Source of the DNA: Streptomyces fumigatiscleroticus | Lineage (GTDB): Bacteria > Actinomycetota > Actinomycetes > Streptomycetales > Streptomycetaceae | Assembly: GCF_014647975.1 (NCBI RefSeq) | Contig: NZ_BMQF01000005.1 | Location: 310,001-374,000 of the forward strand | Reading direction: 5' to 3' | Length of the DNA: 64,000 nucleotides | Part shown: piece after piece, positions 47,786-55,838 of the stretch | Numbering within the stretch: the first letter of the stretch is position 1 | Layout: each line of letters starts with the position of its first letter | Notes under the pieces: generated by a model | Databases searched by the model: none | Seen by the model: the letters and a program-made list of their open reading frames with translations, nothing else | What the model was told of the DNA's origin: nothing | Program-made: the position numbers and the translations under genes

Positions 47786-48820
47786 GTGACGACCTATGAC
47801 GATCGAGCGAGCCTCACTGATTTGACCGCCGTGGTCGAGCGCGTGCGGGGTTCGGTGGAGGGCGTGATCGAGGGCAAGCCCGAGGTCGTACGGCTCTCGC
47901 TGACCGTGCTGCTCGCCGAGGGACATCTGCTGATCGAGGACGTGCCCGGAGTCGGCAAGACCATGCTGGCCAAGGCGCTGGCGCGGTCCATCGACTGTTC
48001 GGTGCGGCGGATCCAGTTCACGCCGGACCTGCTGCCGTCGGACATCACCGGCGTGTCGATCTGGGACCAGCAGCGCCGGGACTTCGAGTTCAAGCCGGGC
48101 GCCATCTTCGCGCAGGTCGTGATCGGCGACGAGATCAACCGCGCCTCGCCCAAGACCCAGTCGGCGCTGCTGGAGTCCATGGAGGAGCGCCAGGTCACCA
48201 TCGACGGCAAGACCTACGAGCTGCCCAGCCCCTTCATGGTGGTGGCGACGCAGAACCCGGTCGAGATGGAGGGCACCTATCCGCTGCCGGAGGCCCAGCG
48301 CGACCGCTTCATGGCCCGGGTCTCCATCGGCTACCCCAGCCCGGACGCCGAGCTTCAGATGCTCGACGTGCACGGCGGGGTGAACCCGCTGGACGACCTC
48401 CAGCCGGTGGCGCACGCCCACGAGATCCTCAAGCTGATCGAGGCGGTCCGCGGCGTCCACGTCGCCGACCCGGTCCGGCGGTACGCGGTGGACCTGGTCG
48501 CCGCCACCCGCACCCACCCGGATCTGAGACTCGGCGCCTCCCCGCGCGCGACGCTGCATCTGCTGCGCGCGGCGAAGGCGTCCGCAGCCCTCAGCGGCCG
48601 GGAGTACGCCCTGCCGGACGACGTGCAGGCACTCGCCGTGGCCGTACTCGCCCACCGCCTGCTGCCCACGGCGCAGGCCCAGCTCAACCGGCGCACCGCG
48701 GAGCAGGTCGTCCAGGAGATCCTCCAGCACACCCCGGTCCCCGCGGCCCACCAGCCCAGCGGCTACGGCGTGGGCCGCTCCGTGCCGGCCTACGGCCAGC
48801 AGCCGCCGCGGAGGCTGTGA
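47786..48820 (+). CDS. MoxR-family AAA+ ATPase
   Basis: MoxR ATPases act as chaperones that help fold or activate partner proteins, often VWA- or DUF58-containing ones. The 344-residue protein has Walker A DVPGVGKT (52-59), Walker B VVIGDEINRA near 112-121, the sensor region ATQNPVEMEGTYPLPEAQ and an Arg finger region DRFMARV. The GTG at 47786 is preceded by GAGGAGG. It is followed by a DUF58 gene with a TGATG stop-start overlap, the standard MoxR operon layout. Confidence 0.95.
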   Translation: MTTYDDRASLTDLTAVVERVRGSVEGVIEGKPEVVRLSLTVLLAEGHLLIEDVPGVGKTMLAKALARSIDCSVRRIQFTPDLLPSDITGVSIWDQQRRDFEFKPGAIFAQVVIGDEINRASPKTQSALLESMEERQVTIDGKTYELPSPFMVVATQNPVEMEGTYPLPEAQRDRFMARVSIGYPSPDAELQMLDVHGGVNPLDDLQPVAHAHEILKLIEAVRGVHVADPVRRYAVDLVAATRTHPDLRLGASPRATLHLLRAAKASAALSGREYALPDDVQALAVAVLAHRLLPTAQAQLNRRTAEQVVQEILQHTPVPAAHQPSGYGVGRSVPAYGQQPPRRL

Positions 48821-50193
48821 TGACCGCCGGGGGGCCGGTCCAGCCCGACGAGGGCCGTGACGACCGGGGCGAGGGGGGCGGCATCCGCACCGCCCTGACC
48901 GGTCTGACCACCCGCGGGCGCTCCTTCCTGGCCGCCGGCATCGCGGCCGCCGTCTGCGCCTATGTGCTCGGCCAGAGCGATCTGCTCCGCGTCGGCCTGC
49001 TGCTGGCCGTGCTGCCGCTGGTCTGCGCGACGGTGCTCTACCGCACGCGCTACCGGGTCGCCGGCAGCCGCCGGCTCTCCCCCGCGCGCGTGCCCGCCGG
49101 CAGCGAGGCCCGGGTCCATCTGCGGATGGAGAACGTCTCGCGGCTGCCCACCGGCCTGCTGATGCTCCAGGACCGGGTGCCCTACGTGCTCGGCCCGCGC
49201 CCCCGCTTCGTGCTCGACCGGGTCGAGGCGGGCGGTCGCCGCGAGGTGTCCTACCGGGTCCGCTCCGACCTGCGCGGCCGCTACCCGCTGGGCCCGCTCC
49301 AGCTGCGCCTGACCGACCCGTTCGGCATGTGCGAGCTGACCCGGTCCTTCTCGGCGTACGACACCCTGACCGTGATCCCGCGCGTGGAGCCGCTGCCGCC
49401 GGTGCGGCTGAGCGGCGAGGCGAAGGGGTACGGCGACGGCCGGCACCGCTCGGTGGCGCTGGCGGGCGAGGACGACGTGATCCCGCGCGGCTACCGCTAC
49501 GGCGACGACCTGCGCCGGGTGCACTGGCGCTCCACCGCGCGGTACGGCGAGCTGATGGTGCGCCGCGAGGAGCAGCCGCAGCGCGCCCGCTGCACGGTGC
49601 TGCTGGACACCCGGGGCGCCGCCTTCGCGGGCGCGGGCCCCGACTCGGCCTTCGAGTGGGCCGTGGCGGGCGCGGCCTCCGTCCTGGTGCACATGCTGGA
49701 GAGGGGCTTCTCGGTGCGGCTGCTGACGGACACCGGCAGCTCGGTGCCCGGCGAGGGCGCCGACGGGTTCGCGGGCGCCAGCCAGGAGTCCGCGGACGCG
49801 GCCGGGCTGATGATGGACACCCTGGCGGTGGTCGACCACTCCGACGGCACGGGGCTGTCCCGCGCCTACGACGTGCTGCGCGGCGGCAACGAGGGGCTGC
49901 TGGTGGCGTTCTTCGGCGACCTCGACGAGGAGCAGGCCGCGGTGGCCGCCAAGATGCGGCAGCGCAGCGGGGGCGCGATCGCCTTCCTGCTGGACAGCGA
50001 GGTCTGGATGCGGGAACCGGCCGACGTGCCCGGACCGCTGCACCGGGACGCGGAGCGGCTGCGGCTGCTGCGCGAGGCGGGCTGGACGGCGCTGAGCGTG
50101 GAGCGGGGCGTCTCGCTGGAGGAGCTGTGGCGCCAGGCGGACCGGGAACGCACCGGGGTCGCCGCGGCGGGCGGCGGGAGGGGGGCCTCATGA
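48820..50193 (+). CDS. DUF58 membrane protein, partner of MoxR
   Basis: The role is not known in detail; DUF58 proteins are thought to be clients of MoxR. The 457-residue protein has two adjacent spans near 35-75 (SFLAAGIAAAVCAYVLG and LLLAVLPLVCATVLY), then a soluble region. The DUF58 signature is IPRGYRYGDDLRRVHWRSTAR near residue 226. A VWA-like fold follows (CTVLLDTRGAAFAGAG). Start ATG overlaps the moxR stop, and the stop overlaps the start of the next gene (ATGA), so the three genes are a tight operon. Confidence 0.92.
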   Translation: MTAGGPVQPDEGRDDRGEGGGIRTALTGLTTRGRSFLAAGIAAAVCAYVLGQSDLLRVGLLLAVLPLVCATVLYRTRYRVAGSRRLSPARVPAGSEARVHLRMENVSRLPTGLLMLQDRVPYVLGPRPRFVLDRVEAGGRREVSYRVRSDLRGRYPLGPLQLRLTDPFGMCELTRSFSAYDTLTVIPRVEPLPPVRLSGEAKGYGDGRHRSVALAGEDDVIPRGYRYGDDLRRVHWRSTARYGELMVRREEQPQRARCTVLLDTRGAAFAGAGPDSAFEWAVAGAASVLVHMLERGFSVRLLTDTGSSVPGEGADGFAGASQESADAAGLMMDTLAVVDHSDGTGLSRAYDVLRGGNEGLLVAFFGDLDEEQAAVAAKMRQRSGGAIAFLLDSEVWMREPADVPGPLHRDAERLRLLREAGWTALSVERGVSLEELWRQADRERTGVAAAGGGRGAS

Positions 50194-52580
50194 GCGGGCG
50201 GGCACGACTGGCGCTGTGCGCGTGGGCGGCCACCCTGATGGCGTCGTGCGCGCTGCTGCCCCTGGTCGACCCGGTCACCTGGATCCTCCAGGCGGCGTTC
50301 CTGCTGGCGGTGCAGACGGGCGTGGGCATGGCGGCCCGGCGGGTGCCGCTGGCCCGGCCGCTGACCTTCGCGGCCCAGCTCCTCGTCACGCTGATGACGC
50401 TGACCCTGGTCTTCGCCCGCGAGCAGGCCCTCGCCGGGTTCATACCGGGGCCCGACGCCTGGCTCCGCTTCGCCGACCTGCTGCGGCAGGGCTCGGACGA
50501 CATCGCGCGGTACGCCATCCCGGCACCGCTGTCGTCCGAGGGCATCCGGCTGATGCTCGTCGGCGGTGTCCTGGTGATCGGGCTGCTGGTCGACACCCTG
50601 GCGGTGACCTTCCGCAGCGCGGCCCCGGCCGGGCTGCCGCTGCTCGCCCTGTACTCGGTGGCCGCCGGGCTGTCCGACGGCGGCGCCGACTGGCTGTGGT
50701 TCCTGGCGGCGGCGGCCGGCTATCTGATGCTGCTGCTCGCCGAGGGCCGGGAGCGGCTGTCGCAGTGGGGCCGGGTCTTCGGCGGGGTGCCGCGCACGCC
50801 CCGCGGCGGGCCGGCCGGTGCGACGGCCCCGGTGCGCACCGGGCGGCGCATCGGCGTGGTGGCACTGGGCATCGCCCTGGTGGTACCGCTCGCGCTGCCC
50901 GCGATGGACGGCGGGCTGCTGGACGGCGCCGGTACGGGCGTCGGCTCCGGCACCGGGCGCGGCGGCACGATCTCCGCGGTCAACCCGCTGGTCTCGCTGC
51001 GCGACAGCCTGAACGTCGACGAGGACCGCCAGGTGCTGTCCCTGCGCACCAGGACCAACGACATCTCCAACCTGTATCTGCGCATCGTGTCCCTGGACGA
51101 CTTCGACGGCACCACCTGGAAGCCGTCCAAACGGCAGATCACCGGCGTGCCGGACGAGGGGTTCCCGACCCCGGCGGGCCTGGGTCCCGAGGTCGAGCGC
51201 GCCGAGTTCGAGACCACGATCCGGGCCGCCGACTGGTACGCGCAGGACTGGCTCCCCATGCCGTACCCGCCCAGCGGCGTCGACGTCAGCGGCAACTGGC
51301 GCTACGAGCCCGAGGGCATGACGCTGGTCGGCGACCACGGCCAGACCACGCGCGGCCTGACGTACCAGGTGAGGAGCCTGGACGTGCGGCCGACTGCGGA
51401 GCAGCTGGCCGCGGCCGGGAACCCGCCGGAGGCGCTGGAGCGTGCGTACACCGAGCTGCCGGACTCGCTGCCGGCGGTGGTGGCCAGGACCGCCCGCGAG
51501 GTCACCAAGGACGCGACGACCCCCTACGACCAGGCGGTCGCTCTCCAGGACTGGTTCGCCGTGACCGGCGGCTTCGAGTACGACACCCAGGTGCAGGTCG
51601 GCAGCGGCTCCCGGGCGATCGCCCGCTTCCTGGAGGACAAGCAGGGCTTCTGCGTCCACTTCTCCTTCGCGATGGCGGCGATGGCCCGCTCGCTGGGCAT
51701 ACCGGCCCGCGTGGCGGTCGGTTTCGCGCCCGGTTCGCCGCAGGCGGACGGCTCGGTGTCGGTGGGGCTCAGGGACGCGCACGCCTGGCCCGAGCTGTAC
51801 TTCGAGGGCGTGGGCTGGACCCGCTTCGAGCCGACCCCGAACCGTGGCTCGATGCCGTCGTACACCTTGACGGAGAGCCCCGGCAGCACCCTGCCGGACG
51901 TCGCGCGGCCGTCCGCGGCGGCGTCGGCGGCGCCCTCCGCCGCGCCGTCGGTGAGCGAGAGCTGCACGGCGGAGCTGAAGAGGCTCCAGGCGTGTGCGAG
52001 CGAGTCCCCGCAGGCCGCGCCGGGCCGGGACGAGGACGGCCCCCGGTGGTGGACCGGGCTGGCCTGGGCCCTGGCCGGCCTGGCCGCCCTCGCCGTCCCG
52101 CTGGCGCCGATGCTGTGGCGGCTGCGGACACGCAGGGTCCGGCTGGGCGCGCACGGCCGCGCCGAGGCGGATGCCGCGCCGTACACCCTGGCGGTGTGGC
52201 AGGAGCTGACCGACACGGCGTGGGACTTCGGGATCGCGCCGGACGAGTCGCGCACCCCGCGCAAGGCGGCGGCCCGGATCGTCCGGCTCGGGCGCCTGGA
52301 CCCGGCGTCGGCGGCCGCGGTGCACCGGGTGGCGGACGCCGTGGAACAGGTCCTCTACGCGCCGCACCCGCGGCCGACGGCCGGGCTCGCGGACGATGTC
52401 CGCCGGGTGACCGCCGGGCTGCGGGGCGGGGCCGGCCGGGCGGCACGGCTGCGGGCCCGCTTCGCCCCGCGCTCCGCCGTCCGCGTGTCCTGGGCGGTCT
52501 CGGCCCGGTGGGCGGAGCTGCGGCGGCGCGTCCTGGCCGCCCGGCCCGCCCTGCGCAAGCCGTCGGGGCAGCGGGGCTGA
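50190..52580 (+). CDS. Transglutaminase-like membrane protein (TgpA/DUF3488-DUF4129 type)
   Basis: A probable cell-envelope transglutaminase or related protease. The 796-residue protein has six or so N-terminal spans (residues 5-250), a large external region with the transglutaminase core, and one span near 625-650. The catalytic Cys lies in KQGFCVHFSFAMAAMARSLG (near 490), the His in LRDAHAWPELYF and the third residue position in WTRFEPTPN, where Glu stands in place of the common Asp. A low-complexity Ala/Ser stretch links to a cytoplasmic DUF4129-like tail. It closes the moxR operon before a very strong hairpin. Confidence 0.92.
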   Translation: MSGRARLALCAWAATLMASCALLPLVDPVTWILQAAFLLAVQTGVGMAARRVPLARPLTFAAQLLVTLMTLTLVFAREQALAGFIPGPDAWLRFADLLRQGSDDIARYAIPAPLSSEGIRLMLVGGVLVIGLLVDTLAVTFRSAAPAGLPLLALYSVAAGLSDGGADWLWFLAAAAGYLMLLLAEGRERLSQWGRVFGGVPRTPRGGPAGATAPVRTGRRIGVVALGIALVVPLALPAMDGGLLDGAGTGVGSGTGRGGTISAVNPLVSLRDSLNVDEDRQVLSLRTRTNDISNLYLRIVSLDDFDGTTWKPSKRQITGVPDEGFPTPAGLGPEVERAEFETTIRAADWYAQDWLPMPYPPSGVDVSGNWRYEPEGMTLVGDHGQTTRGLTYQVRSLDVRPTAEQLAAAGNPPEALERAYTELPDSLPAVVARTAREVTKDATTPYDQAVALQDWFAVTGGFEYDTQVQVGSGSRAIARFLEDKQGFCVHFSFAMAAMARSLGIPARVAVGFAPGSPQADGSVSVGLRDAHAWPELYFEGVGWTRFEPTPNRGSMPSYTLTESPGSTLPDVARPSAAASAAPSAAPSVSESCTAELKRLQACASESPQAAPGRDEDGPRWWTGLAWALAGLAALAVPLAPMLWRLRTRRVRLGAHGRAEADAAPYTLAVWQELTDTAWDFGIAPDESRTPRKAAARIVRLGRLDPASAAAVHRVADAVEQVLYAPHPRPTAGLADDVRRVTAGLRGGAGRAARLRARFAPRSAVRVSWAVSARWAELRRRVLAARPALRKPSGQRG

Positions 52581-52598
52581 CCCGACGGCGCGCCACGG

Positions 52599-52646
52599 CA
52601 TATGCGAGGGGGCGACCACCGGCAGGTGGTCGCCCCCTCGCATATG
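52599..52646. terminator. 22-bp-stem bidirectional terminator
   Basis: Bases 52599-52620 pair perfectly with 52625-52646 (the arm begins CATATGCGAGGGGGCG) around a GGCA tetraloop. It lies between the transglutaminase gene and the converging DUF3040 gene. Confidence 0.85.
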
Positions 52647-52666
52647 TCCTGACGAATACGCTGCTG

Positions 52667-53056
52667 CTAGTGACCCTGCTCGTCGCGGCGCCGCTGCCAG
52701 CGCTGTTCGATGCGCTCCATCATGGAGCGGCGCTGCCGGCCCGGGCGGCGGGCCTGCGGCGCACCGGCGGGCTGTTCGCCCGGCTTGGGGGCCTTGCGCC
52801 AGCCGGTCACGGCGAGAACCGCGCAGCCCAGCATGACGAGGAAGCCCACCACGCTGAGCCAGACCTGCTTGGCGACCATTCCGGCCATGAGGAGCGCAAT
52901 ACCTGCGAGGAAGCCCGCGACCGCCTGGTAGACCCGCCGCCGGGTGTACGTACGCAGCCCGCTTCCCTCAAGCGCCGACGCGAACTTGGGATCTTCGGCG
53001 TACAGCGCTCGCTCCATCTGCTCGAGCATGCGCTGCTCGTGCTCCGAGAGCGGCAC
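52667..53056 (-). CDS. DUF3040 membrane protein
   Basis: Function unknown. The 129-residue protein starts with the family's hallmark PLSEHEQRMLEQMERALYAEDPKFAS, quoted here in part (SEHEQRMLEQMERAL). It has two spans near 42-62 and 66-86, and a basic tail (RRPGRQRRSMMERIEQRW). DUF3040 proteins are widespread in actinobacteria, often near cell-envelope genes. The GTG start has GAGGAGG at good spacing. Confidence 0.92.
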   Translation of the reverse strand: MPLSEHEQRMLEQMERALYAEDPKFASALEGSGLRTYTRRRVYQAVAGFLAGIALLMAGMVAKQVWLSVVGFLVMLGCAVLAVTGWRKAPKPGEQPAGAPQARRPGRQRRSMMERIEQRWQRRRDEQGH

Positions 53057-53106
53057 GGAGTCCTCCTCATCGTGCAGTCGCCGGGGCGACCCGGGGGGGT
53101 CCCTTC

Positions 53107-53135
53107 AGGATAGGCAGGGAATCGCCCCCGTGAAA
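53107..53135 (-). promoter_or_regulatory. Candidate promoter of the DUF3040 gene
   Basis: On the minus strand TTTCAC (53130-53135) and TATCCT (53107-53112) are 17 bases apart, 50 bases upstream of the start. Nothing else is seen in 53136-53334. Confidence 0.4.
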
Positions 53136-53334
53136 CCCGCCCCTCTACGCCAATTGGCCAACCGGAATCCGCCATGCACGTCCCGGCTCGCTGACATTTC
53201 CTTTCCCCAGCGGCCGACCCGTCATGCCGGGCGGTCTCCCTCGATCATACGGCGCCGGACCCCCGTTCGGGGGGCCTGTGGCGTACTCCATCTGCCGCCG
53301 AGTCGCTGATCAGGGGCGCGCCTGACGAGGCGGC

Positions 53335-54105
53335 TCACTCCCCGGCGGCACCCCGGGCCTCACCGAGGACGTGGAGCTGGGTGGCCACCGAGTGGAAGGC
53401 GGGCACTTCGGCCGCCGCGGCCTCCAGCTTCAGCAGGGCCTCGACGGCTCCCGGCTCGGTGTCCACCAGCACGCCGGGGACGAGATCGGCGAAAACCCGC
53501 ACCCCGTGCACGGCCGCGACCCCGAGGCCGGCGCCCTCGACCAGTCCGGTGAGCTGCTCGGCGGTGAAACGGCGCGGCACGGGGTCGCCCGCGCCCCAGC
53601 GCCCGTCGGGGTCGCCGAGGGCCTGCCGGGCCTCCTTGAAGTGGCCGGCGAGGGCCCGTGCCAGCACGGCGCCGCCGAGGCCGGCGGCGAGCAGGCTGAG
53701 GACGCCTTCGGGGCGCAGCGCGGCCACCGCGTTGCGGAGGCCCTCGGCCGGGTCGTCGACGTACTCCAGCACACCGTGGCACAGCACCGCGTCGTACCGA
53801 CCGCGCTCGACCACGTCGAAGAGGCCGTGGGCATCCCCCTGGACCCCCCGCACACGGTCGGCGACCCCGGCCTCGGCGGCGCGGCGCTCCAGGGCGAACA
53901 GCGCGTTGGGGCTCGGATCGACGACGGTGACGCGGTGGCCGAGGCGGGCGACGGGCACCGCGAAGTTGCCGCTGCCGCCTCCGGTGTCGAGGACGTCCAG
54001 CGCCTCACGGCCCGTGGCCTTGACCCGGCGTTCGAGGGCGTCCTGGAGGACCTCCCAGACCACGGCGGTACGGAGGGAGGCGCGGGGGCGCGACGGGTCC
54101 GACAC
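53335..54105 (-). CDS. SAM-dependent class I methyltransferase
   Basis: A methyltransferase of unknown substrate. The 256-residue protein has the SAM-binding motif I LDVLDTGGGSGNFAVPVA near 36-53, an acidic residue ending the second strand (VTVVDPSPNAL), and motif IV-like YDAVLCHGVLEYVDD near 105. This resembles the CmoM/UbiE-like group. The GTG start has GAGGAG about 9 bases upstream. It lies downstream of a HEPN-domain gene on the same strand, with a 218-base gap. Confidence 0.87.
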   Translation of the reverse strand: MSDPSRPRASLRTAVVWEVLQDALERRVKATGREALDVLDTGGGSGNFAVPVARLGHRVTVVDPSPNALFALERRAAEAGVADRVRGVQGDAHGLFDVVERGRYDAVLCHGVLEYVDDPAEGLRNAVAALRPEGVLSLLAAGLGGAVLARALAGHFKEARQALGDPDGRWGAGDPVPRRFTAEQLTGLVEGAGLGVAAVHGVRVFADLVPGVLVDTEPGAVEALLKLEAAAAEVPAFHSVATQLHVLGEARGAAGE

Positions 54106-54323
54106 GGCAGTTGACTCCTCGGCGCGGCACCGCCTCGTGTGCGGCGGAGCGAACGGGGTGCCTCCCCGTTCCGGGACGCGGACCGGGGGAAGGCTTCAGG
54201 CGCCTCCACCCTAATGGTCGCCGCGGGGTCGGTACGGCAGCCCTGTCCCTTGTCCGGCGGCCCCGACGGGTCCTTCCGCACCGCCCGGTCCGGCAGCCGT
54301 CGGTGTTCCCGCCGCCGTCCCGC

Positions 54324-54887
54324 TCAGCCCGCGTCCGGCATGTCCCGGGCGGGGTGGTGACGCTCCGGCCGCTCCGCGTCCGGGCGTGGCTGCGGCAGGA
54401 CCGGCTGGAGGACCAGCATCCGCTCCACCAGGCGCAGGAACATCGCCACGTCGCGTATCAGATCGTCGGCGTCCCGGCCGGTGGCCGCGCCCTGGATGCC
54501 CGCCTCGGCCCGGGCGCGGCGGGCGGCGCCGGAGGCGAACAGCGCGCTCCACTCGGCGAGTTCGGGCGCGATCTCGGGGAGCACGTCCCAGGCGCTGCGG
54601 ATGCGGGCCCGGGCCCGGGGTGTGGTCTCCGGGCGTCCGCGGGCGGCGAGCACGGCGGCGGCGGTGCGCAGGGCGGCGAGGTGGGCCGTCGCGTAGCGCT
54701 CGTTCGGCGTGGGCAGGGAGGCGGCTTCCTCCAGCCCGGCGCGGGCCTGGGCGAGCAGGTCGAGGGCGGCGGGCGGGGCCGTGGCCCGGCGGAGCACGGG
54801 GTGCACGTCGCTCGCCGGGCCGGTCAGTGAGGGGGCAGGGCCGGCGGCGCGGCGCCGACGGGCGGCGGCTGCGGACGAGTTGGCCAT
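54324..54887 (-). CDS. SAV_6107-type HEPN-domain protein
   Basis: HEPN domains form helical dimers, and many are RNases in toxin-antitoxin or defence systems. The 187-residue protein has a disordered front and tail and a four-helix core from about 40 to 150. An R-x4-H motif (Arg64 to His69, in NERYATAHLAAL) matches the HEPN catalytic pattern. No antitoxin-like gene is adjacent. The family is common and conserved in Streptomyces, which argues for a housekeeping role. AGGAGG lies upstream of the ATG. Confidence 0.85.
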   Translation of the reverse strand: MANSSAAAARRRRAAGPAPSLTGPASDVHPVLRRATAPPAALDLLAQARAGLEEAASLPTPNERYATAHLAALRTAAAVLAARGRPETTPRARARIRSAWDVLPEIAPELAEWSALFASGAARRARAEAGIQGAATGRDADDLIRDVAMFLRLVERMLVLQPVLPQPRPDAERPERHHPARDMPDAG

Positions 54888-54979
54888 GACGAACCTCCTG
54901 TCGTCTGGGTCACGGCACTGTGGTGCCGTATGTGCCCATCGTGAGGTATGCCACTGACAATCCGTTCTGACCTGCGCTT

Positions 54980-55032
54980 TTGCCTCGCTCGCAGGTTCGG
55001 GTTAGCTTTTGCACTGACTAGTCAGTGCAAAA
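54980..55032 (+). promoter_or_regulatory. Promoter with a perfect 26-bp palindromic operator
   Basis: TTGCCT (54980-54985) and TTAGCT (55002-55007) are spaced 16 bases apart. Bases 55007-55032 form a perfect palindrome: TTTTGCACTGACT followed directly by its reverse complement. It covers the expected transcript start and lies 17 bases before the ATPase gene's ATG, so a bound dimer would block transcription. The TetR regulator encoded at the end of the same gene set is the natural candidate to bind it. Confidence 0.8.
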
Positions 55033-55049
55033 AGTGAGGGGTGGCTGCC

Positions 55050-55838
55050 ATGCGCGAACCGGATCCGCGGGGGGCGGCCGTCGAGGCCCGCGACCTCGGA
55101 CTCAAGGGGCCGCGGGGCTGGGCGTTCCGCGGAATCTCGGTCGACGCGGAGCCCGGCTCGCTGATCGCGGTCCTGGGACCGTCCGGCTCCGGGCGCACCT
55201 GTCTGCTGCTGGCGCTCACCGGGCGGATGAGGCCCACCGAGGGAGTGGCCACCGTCGACGGTCTCGCGCTGCCCCGGCAGATGTCCGGCCTGCGCCGGAT
55301 CAGCGCCCTCGCGCACGTCGCGGGCGTGACCGATCTGGACCCGGCGCTGACCGTCGAGGAGCACCTGCGTGAACGCGCGCTGCTCCAGCGCCGCTTCGGC
55401 GGCTCCCTGCGCGGGCTGCTGAGACCGCGCAGGGAGCGCGCGGCGCAGGCCCGGGCGCGGATCGACGGCGCGCTGGCCGCCGCCGGGCTGGACCCGGAGA
55501 CGCTGCCCAAGGGAGCCCGCACCGCCGTGCGCGACCTGGAGCGGCTTCAGGTGCTGCGCCTGTCGGTGGCCCTGGCCCTGATCGGCCGGCCGCGGCTGCT
55601 CGGGGTCGACGACGCCGACCTGAAGCTGTCGGCCGCCGAACGGGAGGAGCTGTGGGCGCTGCTGAGGTCGGTCGCCCAGGACGGGACGACGGTCCTCGCG
55701 GTGTGCGGCGAGGCTCCTGAGGGAGCCGTGACCGTGTCCACCGCGGCGCCCGGCCGGCAGGACGGCGACGCGGCCGACGAGGAGAACGACGAAGTGGAGG
55801 AGGCGGCCGATGCGCTCGCCGAGACTGGCCGCGCTTGA
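55050..55838 (+). CDS. ABC-type ATPase-like protein with degenerate motifs
   Basis: This has the fold of an ABC ATP-binding subunit, but most catalytic motifs have changed. Walker A reads GPSGSGRT (43-50), with Arg49 where Lys is normally required. The signature LSGGQ is absent (LERLQVLRLSVALALIGRP instead). Walker B ends VDDAD, with Asp in place of the catalytic Glu. The Q-loop Gln and H-loop His are missing (ALAHVAGV; LAVCGEAPE). It is probably a weak or non-hydrolysing ATPase or a regulatory subunit. The ATG at 55050 has AGGGG upstream; a GTG at 55041 is an alternative. The 3' end overlaps the next gene by 29 bases, so the two are cotranslated. Confidence 0.85.
   Translation: MREPDPRGAAVEARDLGLKGPRGWAFRGISVDAEPGSLIAVLGPSGSGRTCLLLALTGRMRPTEGVATVDGLALPRQMSGLRRISALAHVAGVTDLDPALTVEEHLRERALLQRRFGGSLRGLLRPRRERAAQARARIDGALAAAGLDPETLPKGARTAVRDLERLQVLRLSVALALIGRPRLLGVDDADLKLSAAEREELWALLRSVAQDGTTVLAVCGEAPEGAVTVSTAAPGRQDGDAADEENDEVEEAADALAETGRA

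Noticed and set aside
46898..50596. Minus-strand frame of more than 1200 codons across moxR and neighbours
   Set aside because: Antisense by-product of high GC; Arg/Ala/Pro-rich with no motif.
53335..54887. Confirmed toxin-antitoxin pair (HEPN and methyltransferase)
   Set aside because: The HEPN motif is intact, but the genes are 218 bases apart and the methyltransferase is not an MNT-type nucleotidyltransferase, the usual HEPN partner. Kept only as a low-weight idea.
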